DNA from: Thermoleophilaceae bacterium
GTDB taxonomy: Bacteria; Actinomycetota; Thermoleophilia; Solirubrobacterales; Thermoleophilaceae
DNA: 5,444 bases
Direction of reading: 5' to 3'
NCBI GenBank assembly: GCA_013695885.1
Contig: JACCZP010000282.1
Location: forward strand, 1 to 5,444
The first letter of the stretch is position 1, and each line of letters starts with the position of its first letter. The notes below the pieces were generated by a model. That model did not search any database, had not been told where the DNA came from, and saw nothing but the letters and a program-made list of their open reading frames with translations. Below, piece after piece: positions 1-5,011 of the stretch. A program made the position numbers and the translations under genes.

Positions 1-406
1 ATGATGGGCGTGGCGGACACCGACGGTCTGATCGACCGGCTGTTCGCGGGCATGCGCCCGGACGAGGCGATGCACGAGGCCGTGCGCCGCGCCCGAGCCG
101 GAGGGGTGCGGACCGCGCTCGTGTCCAACTCCTGGAGCACGAGCCACTACGACCGCTCGAGTCTCGATCAGCTCTTCGACGCGATCGTGATCTCGGGCGA
201 GGTGGGCCTGAACAAGCCCGACGCCGAGATCTTCGAGCTGGCGGCCGACCGGGTCGGCGTCCCGGCCGGGTGAATGCGTGTTCGTGGACGACCTCAGGGA
301 GAACTGCGAGGGAGCCGAGCGAGTGGGCATGACCGCGGTGCGCCACCGCAACGCCCCCCGGACCGTGGCCGAGCTCGAGGGGCTTCTGGGCGTGGAGCTG
401 CGATAG
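1..406 (+). pseudogene. HAD-superfamily hydrolase (HAD-IA type), 5' end outside window, frame broken at 271
   Basis: This is the C-terminal two thirds of a haloacid-dehalogenase-like phosphatase/hydrolase, a soluble family that usually forms an aspartyl-phosphate intermediate. Visible motifs are motif II (LVSNSW, residues 40-45 of the visible part), motif III lysine (GLNKPDAEIF, around residue 73) and, after the break, motif IV acidic residues in CVFVDDLREN. The motif I aspartate (DxD) is missing because the gene begins upstream of the window; the ATG pair at position 1 is probably internal. The first frame meets TGA at 271-273. If the T at 271 is skipped, the protein continues GECVFVDDLRENCEGAERVG and ends at TAG 404-406, giving 134 visible residues that read like an intact family member. 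So a one-base insertion, a sequencing or assembly error, or (less likely) +1 recoding separates the halves. The substrate cannot be told. Family is confident; functional state is not. Confidence 0.85.
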
Positions 407-418
407 GGCCCCCTGCGC

Positions 419-436
419 TGGCCCTCCGGCGGGCCA
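419..436 (+). terminator. Possible terminator hairpin after the HAD gene
   Basis: A perfect 6-bp stem (TGGCCC at 419-424, GGGCCA at 431-436) with a six-base loop sits 12 bases after the HAD stop at 406. No T-run follows, so it would be an atypical actinobacterial-style terminator. Short GC stems arise easily by chance in DNA of this composition, so this is weak. Confidence 0.25.
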
Positions 437-551
437 AGTGGACCGGGCGCGTGAACCGCGCGACGCGACGGCGACGCCTTCGCGACTTTCCCGACCGCCC
501 CGGTCGAATATCGGTCCAGACGCCCCCGAACCGTCCGGTCCCGCGGCGACC

Positions 552-1064
552 ATGCTCGCCATGGACCGCGCCCGCGCCGACGAGATCACTCAGGCCTGGA
601 TCGACGCCTCGCCCGATGAGCAGGCGGCGCTCAACCGCTTCGCGAGCCTTGAGGACGCTCTGGTGTCGCTGCTACCCGGCGGCGAGGTCGAATGGACGGT
701 CGAGGACCTCGGCGGGCGCCCCACCGTCCTCACCCTCGCCGACGGAGGGCTGTTCACCGTGTCGGTCGAGGGCGGCGAGCGCTCGGGCGCCCCGCCTGCG
801 GAGGTGCGCTGCCGCTTCGCGCAGGCAGCGGTCTCCATCCAGGGCGTCGAGCTGGCCGAGCGCACCGAGGCGCGAACCCGTCATCGATCGTGGACCTTCC
901 ACCGCGCCGGGGCCCCGGCGCTCGAGCTGGCCTCCGCAGCACCGGCCGCCGGGCACTTCGGACGAGCGCGGGGCGAGCGCACCGAGCGCTTCGCCCGGGC
1001 GTTGGCGGTGGCCGCCGGATGGGCGCTGCCGGCCGAGGCCACGGCGTCACGGCCCGGCGCCTGA
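552..1064 (+). CDS. Hypothetical protein, 170 aa, function not recognised
   Basis: I do not recognise this family. The predicted product is soluble, with no signal peptide or membrane segment. Residues 5-40 look helical and acidic (DEITQAWIDASPDEQAALNRF). Residues 44-125 alternate short hydrophobic stretches in a way that suggests a beta-rich fold: GEVEWTVEDL, RPTVLTLADGGLFTVSV, WTFHRAG. Residues 140-160 (ERTERFARALAVAAGWALP) look like a closing helix. The frame is open back to GTG 438, but the 38 extra residues are a Pro/Arg/Ala-rich string of non-protein character. I therefore start at ATG 552; ATG 561 is an equally possible start, and no clear Shine-Dalgarno sequence decides between them. 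The gene lies 145 bases after the HAD gene on the same strand and is followed by the inverted-repeat region. Third-position GC is high, like its neighbours, which supports it being coding. Confidence 0.65.
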   Translation: MLAMDRARADEITQAWIDASPDEQAALNRFASLEDALVSLLPGGEVEWTVEDLGGRPTVLTLADGGLFTVSVEGGERSGAPPAEVRCRFAQAAVSIQGVELAERTEARTRHRSWTFHRAGAPALELASAAPAAGHFGRARGERTERFARALAVAAGWALPAEATASRPGA

Positions 1065-1114
1065 ACCGCGCGCGTGGCGGCCCGTACGCGACCCGGTTCG
1101 GGCCCCGGGCGACC

Positions 1115-1165
1115 TGCATAACCCCGGTCACGCCCGGCCGCGAACGGCGTGCCTGCGGTTATGCA
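1115..1165. repeat. Imperfect inverted repeat, copy 1
   Basis: The left arm 1115-1134 (TGCATAACCCCGGTCACGCC) pairs with the right arm 1146-1165 (GGCGTGCCTGCGGTTATGCA). Of 20 positions, 17 are Watson-Crick pairs, one is G-T (1126/1154) and two are mismatches (1124/1156 and 1128/1152). The 11-base loop is 1135-1145. The outer nine pairs (TGCATAACC/GGTTATGCA) are perfect and notably less GC-rich than the surroundings. It could be a REP-like intergenic element, a transcribed hairpin, or a protein-binding site; the sequence alone does not decide. Confidence 0.75.
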
Positions 1166-1173
1166 CCAGGGAC

Positions 1174-1226
1174 GTGCACTAGCCCAGACACGCCCGGAGT
1201 GAGGGGGGGTGCCTGTGTTTATGCAC
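1174..1226. repeat. Imperfect inverted repeat, copy 2, exactly 60 bases after copy 1
   Basis: The left arm 1174-1194 (GTGCACTAGCCCAGACACGC plus C) faces the right arm 1206-1226 (GGGGTGCCTGTGTTTATGCA plus C) across an 11-base loop. The right arm matches the equivalent 21 bases of copy 1 at 18 positions. The left arm from 1175 through the following CGG matches copy 1 at 18 of 23. Pairing within this copy is poorer, with five mismatches and one G-T in 21 positions. The two internal mismatches of copy 1 recur at the same places (1184/1216 and 1188/1212). Copy 2 also contains a run of seven G at 1203-1209. Confidence 0.7.
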
Positions 1227-1277
1227 GAGCGATTCGGTGCGCTGGAAGGCCGAAGGCGGGGGAGCCGAGTTCGAGCC

Positions 1278-1400
1278 TCACGACTCGTCACGCGAGCCGA
1301 ACGACGAAACGGCCAGCAGGTCGGCCAGCGGGGCCAGCCGCTCGGCGGTCTCGAACAGGCCGCTCACCGCGCCGGGCTCGGGCCCCGCGCGACCGGAGAT
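1278..1400 (-). pseudogene. Possible 3' remnant of an unidentified minus-strand gene
   Basis: Read on the minus strand, 1400 to 1278 gives about 40 residues ending in TGA. They include GAVSGLFETAERLAPLADLL followed by AVSSFGSRDES, with a helix-like amphipathic pattern and almost all G/C third positions. The plus strand over the same bases gives a Ser/Arg/Pro/Gly string that is less protein-like. Upstream (above 1400) the minus frame becomes the antisense of the SRPBCC gene, so at most a truncated tail is present. The third positions of the two opposing frames coincide here, so GC3 cannot separate them and the case rests only on how the peptide looks. I do not recognise the family. Confidence 0.25.
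1395..1398 (+). promoter_or_regulatory. Ribosome binding site deciding the GTG 1408 start
   Basis: GGAG lies nine bases before GTG 1408. The start falls immediately before the first strand of the SRPBCC domain (STTVVVDAPPREVW), which is why it was preferred over the upstream GTG at 1237. Confidence 0.5.
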
Positions 1401-1407
1401 CCGACCC

Positions 1408-1935
1408 GTGAGCACCACGGTCGTGGTGGACGCGCCGCCGCGCGAGGTCTGGCGCCACGTGGTGGCCTTCCCCGCGCTGCCGGCGCCCCGTGAGGTCGCC
1501 TTCCGAGCGGGCATCGCCTACCCCGTCGGCGCGGTGATCGAGGGCCGGGGCAAGGGAGCGCTCCGGCGCTGCCGCTTCTCCACCGGGGACTTCGTCGAGC
1601 CGATCACGGCCTGGGAGGCCCCGCACCGGCTGGCCTTCGACGTACGCGACCAGCCCCCGCCGATGCGCGAGCTCTCCCCGTGGGGAGCAGTGCATCCCCC
1701 GCACCTCGACGGGTTCCTACGGTCGCGGCGCGGAGAGTTCCGCCTCCGCGCCCTGCCCGGCGGGCAGACGTTGCTCACCGGTACCACCTGGTACGAGAAC
1801 CGCATGTGGCCCGCGGCCTACTGGCGGCTGTGGTCGGACGGCCTGATCTCGCGGATCCACGGCCGGGTCCTCCGGCATGTGGCCGCGATCAGCGAGGCGG
1901 GCAACGACGCTCACGCCGGTGCGAAGCGGCGGTAG
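1408..1935 (+). CDS. SRPBCC/START-like domain protein (polyketide cyclase/dehydrase-type fold)
   Basis: The 175-residue product is a helix-grip (SRPBCC) domain. It opens with the usual strand and proline-tryptophan helix start (VVVDAPPREVWRHVVAFPAL, residues 5-24). It continues with a strand-rich middle (FSTGDFVEPITAWEAPHRLAFDV, residues 57-79), and LPGGQTLLTGTTWYE (116-130). It ends in the long C-terminal helix region (AAYWRLWSDGLISRIHGRVLRHV, about 136-158). Such domains bind hydrophobic ligands in a deep cavity; the ligand here is unknown. As I recall, closely similar sequence occurs as the C-terminal domain of longer bacterial membrane proteins. Here no membrane domain is encoded upstream, so this is a stand-alone version or the surviving end of a larger gene. 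The frame stays open back to GTG 1237, but those 57 residues are low-complexity. It converges with the transporter gene, with 32 bases between the two stops. Confidence 0.8.
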   Translation: MSTTVVVDAPPREVWRHVVAFPALPAPREVAFRAGIAYPVGAVIEGRGKGALRRCRFSTGDFVEPITAWEAPHRLAFDVRDQPPPMRELSPWGAVHPPHLDGFLRSRRGEFRLRALPGGQTLLTGTTWYENRMWPAAYWRLWSDGLISRIHGRVLRHVAAISEAGNDAHAGAKRR

Positions 1936-1967
1936 CGCTCGACCTCTCGTTCCGCCCGGTCGCGGCC

Positions 1968-2858
1968 CTATCCCGCGCTGATCATGGCGACGCCGACCAG
2001 CGCGGCGCCCACCCCCGCCCACTGCGCCGGCGCCAGCCGCTCACGCAGCACGCCGCGAGCGAGCAGCACGGTAACGACCGGATACAGGGACCCGAGCAGC
2101 CCGACCAGGGACACGAGCCCGTAGGTCGAGGCCAGCGCGAACAGCAGGTTCGCGGTCATGTCGAGGATGCCGATCGCCGCCAGCGCCCCGCCCTCCGCGC
2201 CGCTCACCCGTAGTCCGGGCCGGATGATCACGGCCGCGGCCAGGACCAGGAGCAGGCCGGTGCCACGCTGGGCGAGGATGGCCCACCACGGGTCGGCGTC
2301 GCTGGCCGCGTCGATCCCGATGAAGAAGCCGCCGAAGCCGACCGCGGCCACGAGCGCGAGACCGACGCCGGCGCTCGTCCGCCGAGGCCCTTCCCCGCTC
2401 GCGGCGGTGCCCGGGTCCGCTGCCCCGAAGGCATCGGCATCGGCCCCGTCCACCGCCTCGCGCGAGGCGAGGAGCACGCCCGCCAGGGCGAGGGCCACCC
2501 CGGCGCCTTGGAGCACGCTCGGGCGCTCGCCCGACGCGATCCCGAACACCACGGGCAGCACCGCGCCGGTCGAGGAGATCGGTGCGACCACGCTCATGCT
2601 CCCCACGGCCAGGCCGCGGTAGAACGCAGCGATCCCCGCCGTGCCGGCCACGGCGGCGAGCGCCGCGAGGGCGGCCGGGGCGACACCCGGCGGCGGCTCT
2701 CCGCGCAGGGCCACAAGCGCGACGACGACCGGGAAGCTGGCCGCGGAGGAGACGGCCAGGACGGTCAGCACCGCCCGACGGCGGCTGGCGAGGCCGGCTC
2801 CGAAGTCGGCGACGCCCCAGGCCAGGCTCGACGCGAGCGCGAGGAGGACCGCGGTCAC
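1968..2858 (-). CDS. EamA-family (drug/metabolite transporter superfamily) membrane permease
   Basis: The 296-residue inner-membrane protein has about ten hydrophobic segments, at roughly 3-23, 30-52, 60-83, 88-108, 115-132, 164-184, 191-212, 222-243, 247-268 and 277-294. This is the two-times-five duplication typical of EamA proteins. A hydrophilic, Asp/Ala/Gly-rich loop (133-163) joins the two halves. The end of each half carries the family hallmark, clearest in SLYPVVTVLLARGVLRERLA (257-276), followed by a last helix beginning AQWAGVGAALVG. Family members export or import amino acids, nucleotide-related compounds or other small metabolites; the substrate cannot be read from sequence. The start is GTG 2858, with only a weak G-rich stretch as ribosome site. 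It lies 48 bases downstream of the aldehyde dehydrogenase stop in the same orientation, so co-transcription is plausible. The stop is TAG. Confidence 0.9.
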   Translation of the reverse strand: MTAVLLALASSLAWGVADFGAGLASRRRAVLTVLAVSSAASFPVVVALVALRGEPPPGVAPAALAALAAVAGTAGIAAFYRGLAVGSMSVVAPISSTGAVLPVVFGIASGERPSVLQGAGVALALAGVLLASREAVDGADADAFGAADPGTAASGEGPRRTSAGVGLALVAAVGFGGFFIGIDAASDADPWWAILAQRGTGLLLVLAAAVIIRPGLRVSGAEGGALAAIGILDMTANLLFALASTYGLVSLVGLLGSLYPVVTVLLARGVLRERLAPAQWAGVGAALVGVAMISAG

Positions 2859-2906
2859 GCCGCCCCGCCGGCCGCACGCCGACCGGCCAGCCGGGCAGGG
2901 CCCGTC

Positions 2907-4454
2907 CTACCTCCGCGCGCCGCGTCCGTACATGAGCACGATGAAGCGCTCCAGCAGCTTGGTCATCCGTCGCGAGTGGGGAAAGAAGTGCACCTCGCGC
3001 TTGGGCGCGAAGCGGGTGATGAGGATCGCTTGGGACTGGCAGTACTTCTTGATCCCCTCAACGGAGTGGCGGGCGCCGATTCCCGACTGCTTGGCTCCGC
3101 CGAACGCCACCTCTGTGGCCAGGTAGTTGATGATCGCGTCGTTGACGCAGGCGCCGCCGGTCTCGAGCCGCCGCGCGACCCGCTCCCCGCGCGCGACGTC
3201 GCGGGTCCAGACGCTCGAGTCGAGCCCGTAGATCGAGTCGTTGGCCAGGCGGATGGCCTCCTCCTCGTCGGGCACGCGCATGATCGGGAGGGTGGGACCG
3301 AATGTCTCCTCGGTCATGATCCGCATCGAGTGGTCGACCCCGGTGAGCACGGTCGGCTCGAAGAAGTCCCCCCGCCCCTCACGGCGCCGGCCGCCGGTCA
3401 GCACGCGGGCGCCCTTCTCCACGGCGTCGGCGACGTGCTCGTCGAGCAGCTCGAGCTGGTCCTCGAAGGTGATGGCTCCGACCTCGACCGACCCCGGGCC
3501 GCCCGGCTCGCCCTGGCGGAGCTTCCGCGTCTTCTCGACCACCTTGGACACGAACTCGTCGTGGATGTCCTCGTGCGCGTAGCAGCGCTCGATGGAGATG
3601 CACGTCTGGCCACTGTTGGACATCGAGTAGAAGACCGCGGCGTTGGCCGCGCGCTCGAGGTCGGCGTCCTCGAGCACGATCATCGGGTCGTTGCCGCCCA
3701 GCTCGAGGGAGATCGGCGTCAGCCGCTCGGAGGCCTGGGCCATGATCTTCTTCCCGACGTCGGTGGAGCCGGTGAACATGATCATGTCGGCTTGGTCGAT
3801 CAGCGCCTTGCCGGTCTCGCCCCCGCCGCCGGTGGCCACCAGGAACACGTCGTCGGGAATGCCGACGGCCTTCAGGCCCTCGGCCACGAGCAGCGAGGTG
3901 AGCGGGGTCAGCGTCGCCGGCTTCAGGACCACGGTGTTGCCGGCCATCAGCGCCGGGATGCAGTCGCCGAAGTTGTTGGTCAGCGGGTAGTTCCAGGGCC
4001 CGATCACGCCGACGACGCCGTAGGGGCGGTGGCGCTCCACGAGCCTGCGGCCGAGCAGGAACGGGGAGTGCGGGCGCATCTTGCGGTCGCGAAGGAACTT
4101 CTCCGCGTGCTTGGCCCAGAACCCGAGCGAGTCGGCCACGTAGACCAGCTCGGCGAGCTGGGCGTCCTCGCGCGTCTTGCCGGACTCGGCGACGATCGTC
4201 TCGAGCAGGCGGTCGCGGTTCTGCACGAGCCAGCGACGGAAGTCGCGCATGATCGCGCCGCGCCCCTTGTAGCCGAGCGAATTCCAGATCGGCTGGGCGG
4301 CGCGGGCGCGGGCGACCAGCGCCTCGACCTCGGACGCCCCCATGCTCGGCACGTGGCCCACGGTCTCCCCGGTGGCCGGGTTGAGCACGGGCAGATGCTC
4401 GAGCGTTCCCGCTCCGTTCGACTGCGGGTGGGCGTGCTGCTCGATGGTGGCCAC
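2907..4454 (-). CDS. NAD(P)-dependent aldehyde dehydrogenase (succinate-semialdehyde dehydrogenase-like)
   Basis: The 515-residue soluble enzyme oxidises an aldehyde to its acid with NAD(P). All core ALDH elements are present: the oxyanion Asn155 in GPWNYP, Lys178 in VVLKPA, the cofactor loop FTGSTDVG (227-234), general base Glu251 in ELGGND, nucleophile Cys285 in SGQTCISIERCY, and Glu383/Phe385 in EETFGP. The GQTCISIER context and overall length resemble the actinobacterial succinate-semialdehyde dehydrogenase group (GabD2-like), but substrate is not proven. Past the catalytic domain is a basic and hydrophobic tail (REVHFFPHSRRMTKLLERF, then IVLMYGRGARR; 486-515) that could contact the membrane. 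The frame stays open far upstream, through the antisense of the cyclophilin gene. GTG 4454 is chosen because AGGAG lies eight bases before it and the ALDH fold begins soon after (LPVLNPATGE, 21-30). The transporter follows 48 bases downstream. Confidence 0.93.
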   Translation of the reverse strand: MATIEQHAHPQSNGAGTLEHLPVLNPATGETVGHVPSMGASEVEALVARARAAQPIWNSLGYKGRGAIMRDFRRWLVQNRDRLLETIVAESGKTREDAQLAELVYVADSLGFWAKHAEKFLRDRKMRPHSPFLLGRRLVERHRPYGVVGVIGPWNYPLTNNFGDCIPALMAGNTVVLKPATLTPLTSLLVAEGLKAVGIPDDVFLVATGGGGETGKALIDQADMIMFTGSTDVGKKIMAQASERLTPISLELGGNDPMIVLEDADLERAANAAVFYSMSNSGQTCISIERCYAHEDIHDEFVSKVVEKTRKLRQGEPGGPGSVEVGAITFEDQLELLDEHVADAVEKGARVLTGGRRREGRGDFFEPTVLTGVDHSMRIMTEETFGPTLPIMRVPDEEEAIRLANDSIYGLDSSVWTRDVARGERVARRLETGGACVNDAIINYLATEVAFGGAKQSGIGARHSVEGIKKYCQSQAILITRFAPKREVHFFPHSRRMTKLLERFIVLMYGRGARR

Positions 4455-4462
4455 TGGATGAG

Positions 4463-4467
4463 CTCCT
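4463..4467 (-). promoter_or_regulatory. Ribosome binding site of the aldehyde dehydrogenase
   Basis: On the minus strand AGGAG lies eight bases before GTG 4454. This fixes the start against the much longer open frame upstream. Confidence 0.7.
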
Positions 4468-4489
4468 GTTCTCGGGTCCCGCCGCGACG

Positions 4490-4495
4490 ATCCTA
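4490..4495 (-). promoter_or_regulatory. Candidate -10 box for the aldehyde dehydrogenase-transporter pair
   Basis: TAGGAT on the minus strand matches the common actinobacterial -10 sequence and lies in the only relatively A/T-containing patch of the 92-base gap. It would place the transcript start roughly 25-30 bases before GTG 4454, leaving room for the AGGAG site. No good -35 box is seen 16-18 bases upstream (the sequence there is GC-rich, TCGCGC), so this is a suggestion only. Confidence 0.4.
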
Positions 4496-4506
4496 TGTAC
4501 CCGCTT

Positions 4507-4523
4507 CCGCCGGCGCGAGGCGG
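4507..4523 (-). terminator. Weak hairpin between cyclophilin and aldehyde dehydrogenase genes
   Basis: A 5-bp stem (CCGCC/GGCGG) with a seven-base loop lies 23 bases past the cyclophilin stop. No T-run follows. It may end the helicase-cyclophilin transcript just before the candidate -10 box, but such a short GC stem could be chance. Confidence 0.25.
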
Positions 4524-4546
4524 TGGGAGGACGAGGCTCGGTGCGC

Positions 4547-5011
4547 TCAGGCGGCGGCGGGGGCCTCGACCCGTTCGATCACCGCGTCGTCGACCGGTCG
4601 GTCGCCGCGGGCGGTGGGGGTGGCCTCGATCGAGTCGACCGCCTCCATGCCCGAGGTGACCCGCCCGAACACCGTGTGCTTGCCGTCCAGCCACGGCGCG
4701 GCGGCCGCGGTGACGATGAAGAACTGCGACCCGTTCGTGTTCGGGCCGGCGTTGGCCATACACAGCGCACCGCGCTCGACCTTGTGGGGGTTGATCTCGT
4801 CCTCGAAGGTGTAGCCGGGGCCGCCAGTCCCGGTGCCGTCGGGATCGCCGCCCTGGACCATGAAGTCGGGGATCACCCGGTGGAAGACCACGCCGTCGTA
4901 GAAGCCCTCGCCCGAGAGGCGCAGGAAGTTCTCGACGGTCTTCGGGGCGTCGGCGTCGAAGAGCTCGAGCTCGACCGGACCGTGGTTCGTGTGCATCGTG
5001 AGCACGCTCAT
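4547..5011 (-). CDS. Cyclophilin-type peptidyl-prolyl cis-trans isomerase
   Basis: The 154-residue protein catalyses cis-trans isomerisation of X-Pro bonds during protein folding. It has no signal peptide, so it should act in the cytoplasm. The cyclophilin active site is complete: Arg45, Phe50, Met51 and Gln53 in [15 protein letters not shown]; Ala86-Asn87 in [15 protein letters not shown]; Gln96 and Phe98; Trp107-Leu108 and His112 in [11 protein letters not shown]. The length is normal for short bacterial cyclophilins, with only a brief EAPAAA tail. The ATG start at 5011 overlaps the upstream helicase TGA as ATGA. A strong GGAGGT (5021-5026) lies nine bases upstream, inside the helicase coding sequence. 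Translational coupling with the helicase gene is likely. The gene has no promoter of its own that I can see. Confidence 0.95.
   Translation of the reverse strand: MSVLTMHTNHGPVELELFDADAPKTVENFLRLSGEGFYDGVVFHRVIPDFMVQGGDPDGTGTGGPGYTFEDEINPHKVERGALCMANAGPNTNGSQFFIVTAAAAPWLDGKHTVFGRVTSGMEAVDSIEATPTARGDRPVDDAVIERVEAPAAA

Larger units (their letters stand above)
1065..1407. other. Gene-poor 343-base region with paired inverted repeats and a minus-strand coding-like fragment
   Basis: No plus-strand gene is supported here. Plus-strand frames are open, but they translate to low-complexity Arg/Pro/Ala/Ser strings. From 1115 to 1226 there are two tandem copies of an imperfect palindrome. From 1278 to 1400 the minus strand reads like the C-terminal end of a protein. 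Between 1065 and 1114 only GC-rich sequence is seen, and no convincing -35/-10 pair was found for the downstream gene. Confidence 0.6.

Noticed and set aside
1115..1165. Arginine-repressor (ARG box) site, because of TGCATAA and TTATGCA ends
   Set aside because: In ARG boxes the two half-sites are adjacent within about 18 bases. Here they are separated by more than 35 bases and the whole 20-base arm is symmetric.
274..1182. Plus-strand open frame of 302 codons starting at ATG 274, apparently overlapping the HAD stop as TGAATG
   Set aside because: Its product is Arg/Pro/Ser-rich and it overlaps the true HAD continuation (frame of 272) and the 552-1064 gene. The TGAATG is a by-product of the frame break.
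1115..1226. CRISPR array
   Set aside because: Only two copies, exact 60-base period with the repeat spanning most of the unit, no spacer-like unique segments of constant length and no cas genes.
1936..1967. Bidirectional terminator between the converging SRPBCC and transporter genes
   Set aside because: The 32 bases contain no stable inverted repeat or T-run that I could find.
2508..4814. Very long plus-strand open frame (768 codons) opposite the transporter and aldehyde dehydrogenase genes
   Set aside because: It is the antisense shadow of real genes in high-GC DNA. Its translation is a His/Arg/Gly/Glu-rich string without domains, while the minus strand encodes complete ALDH motifs.
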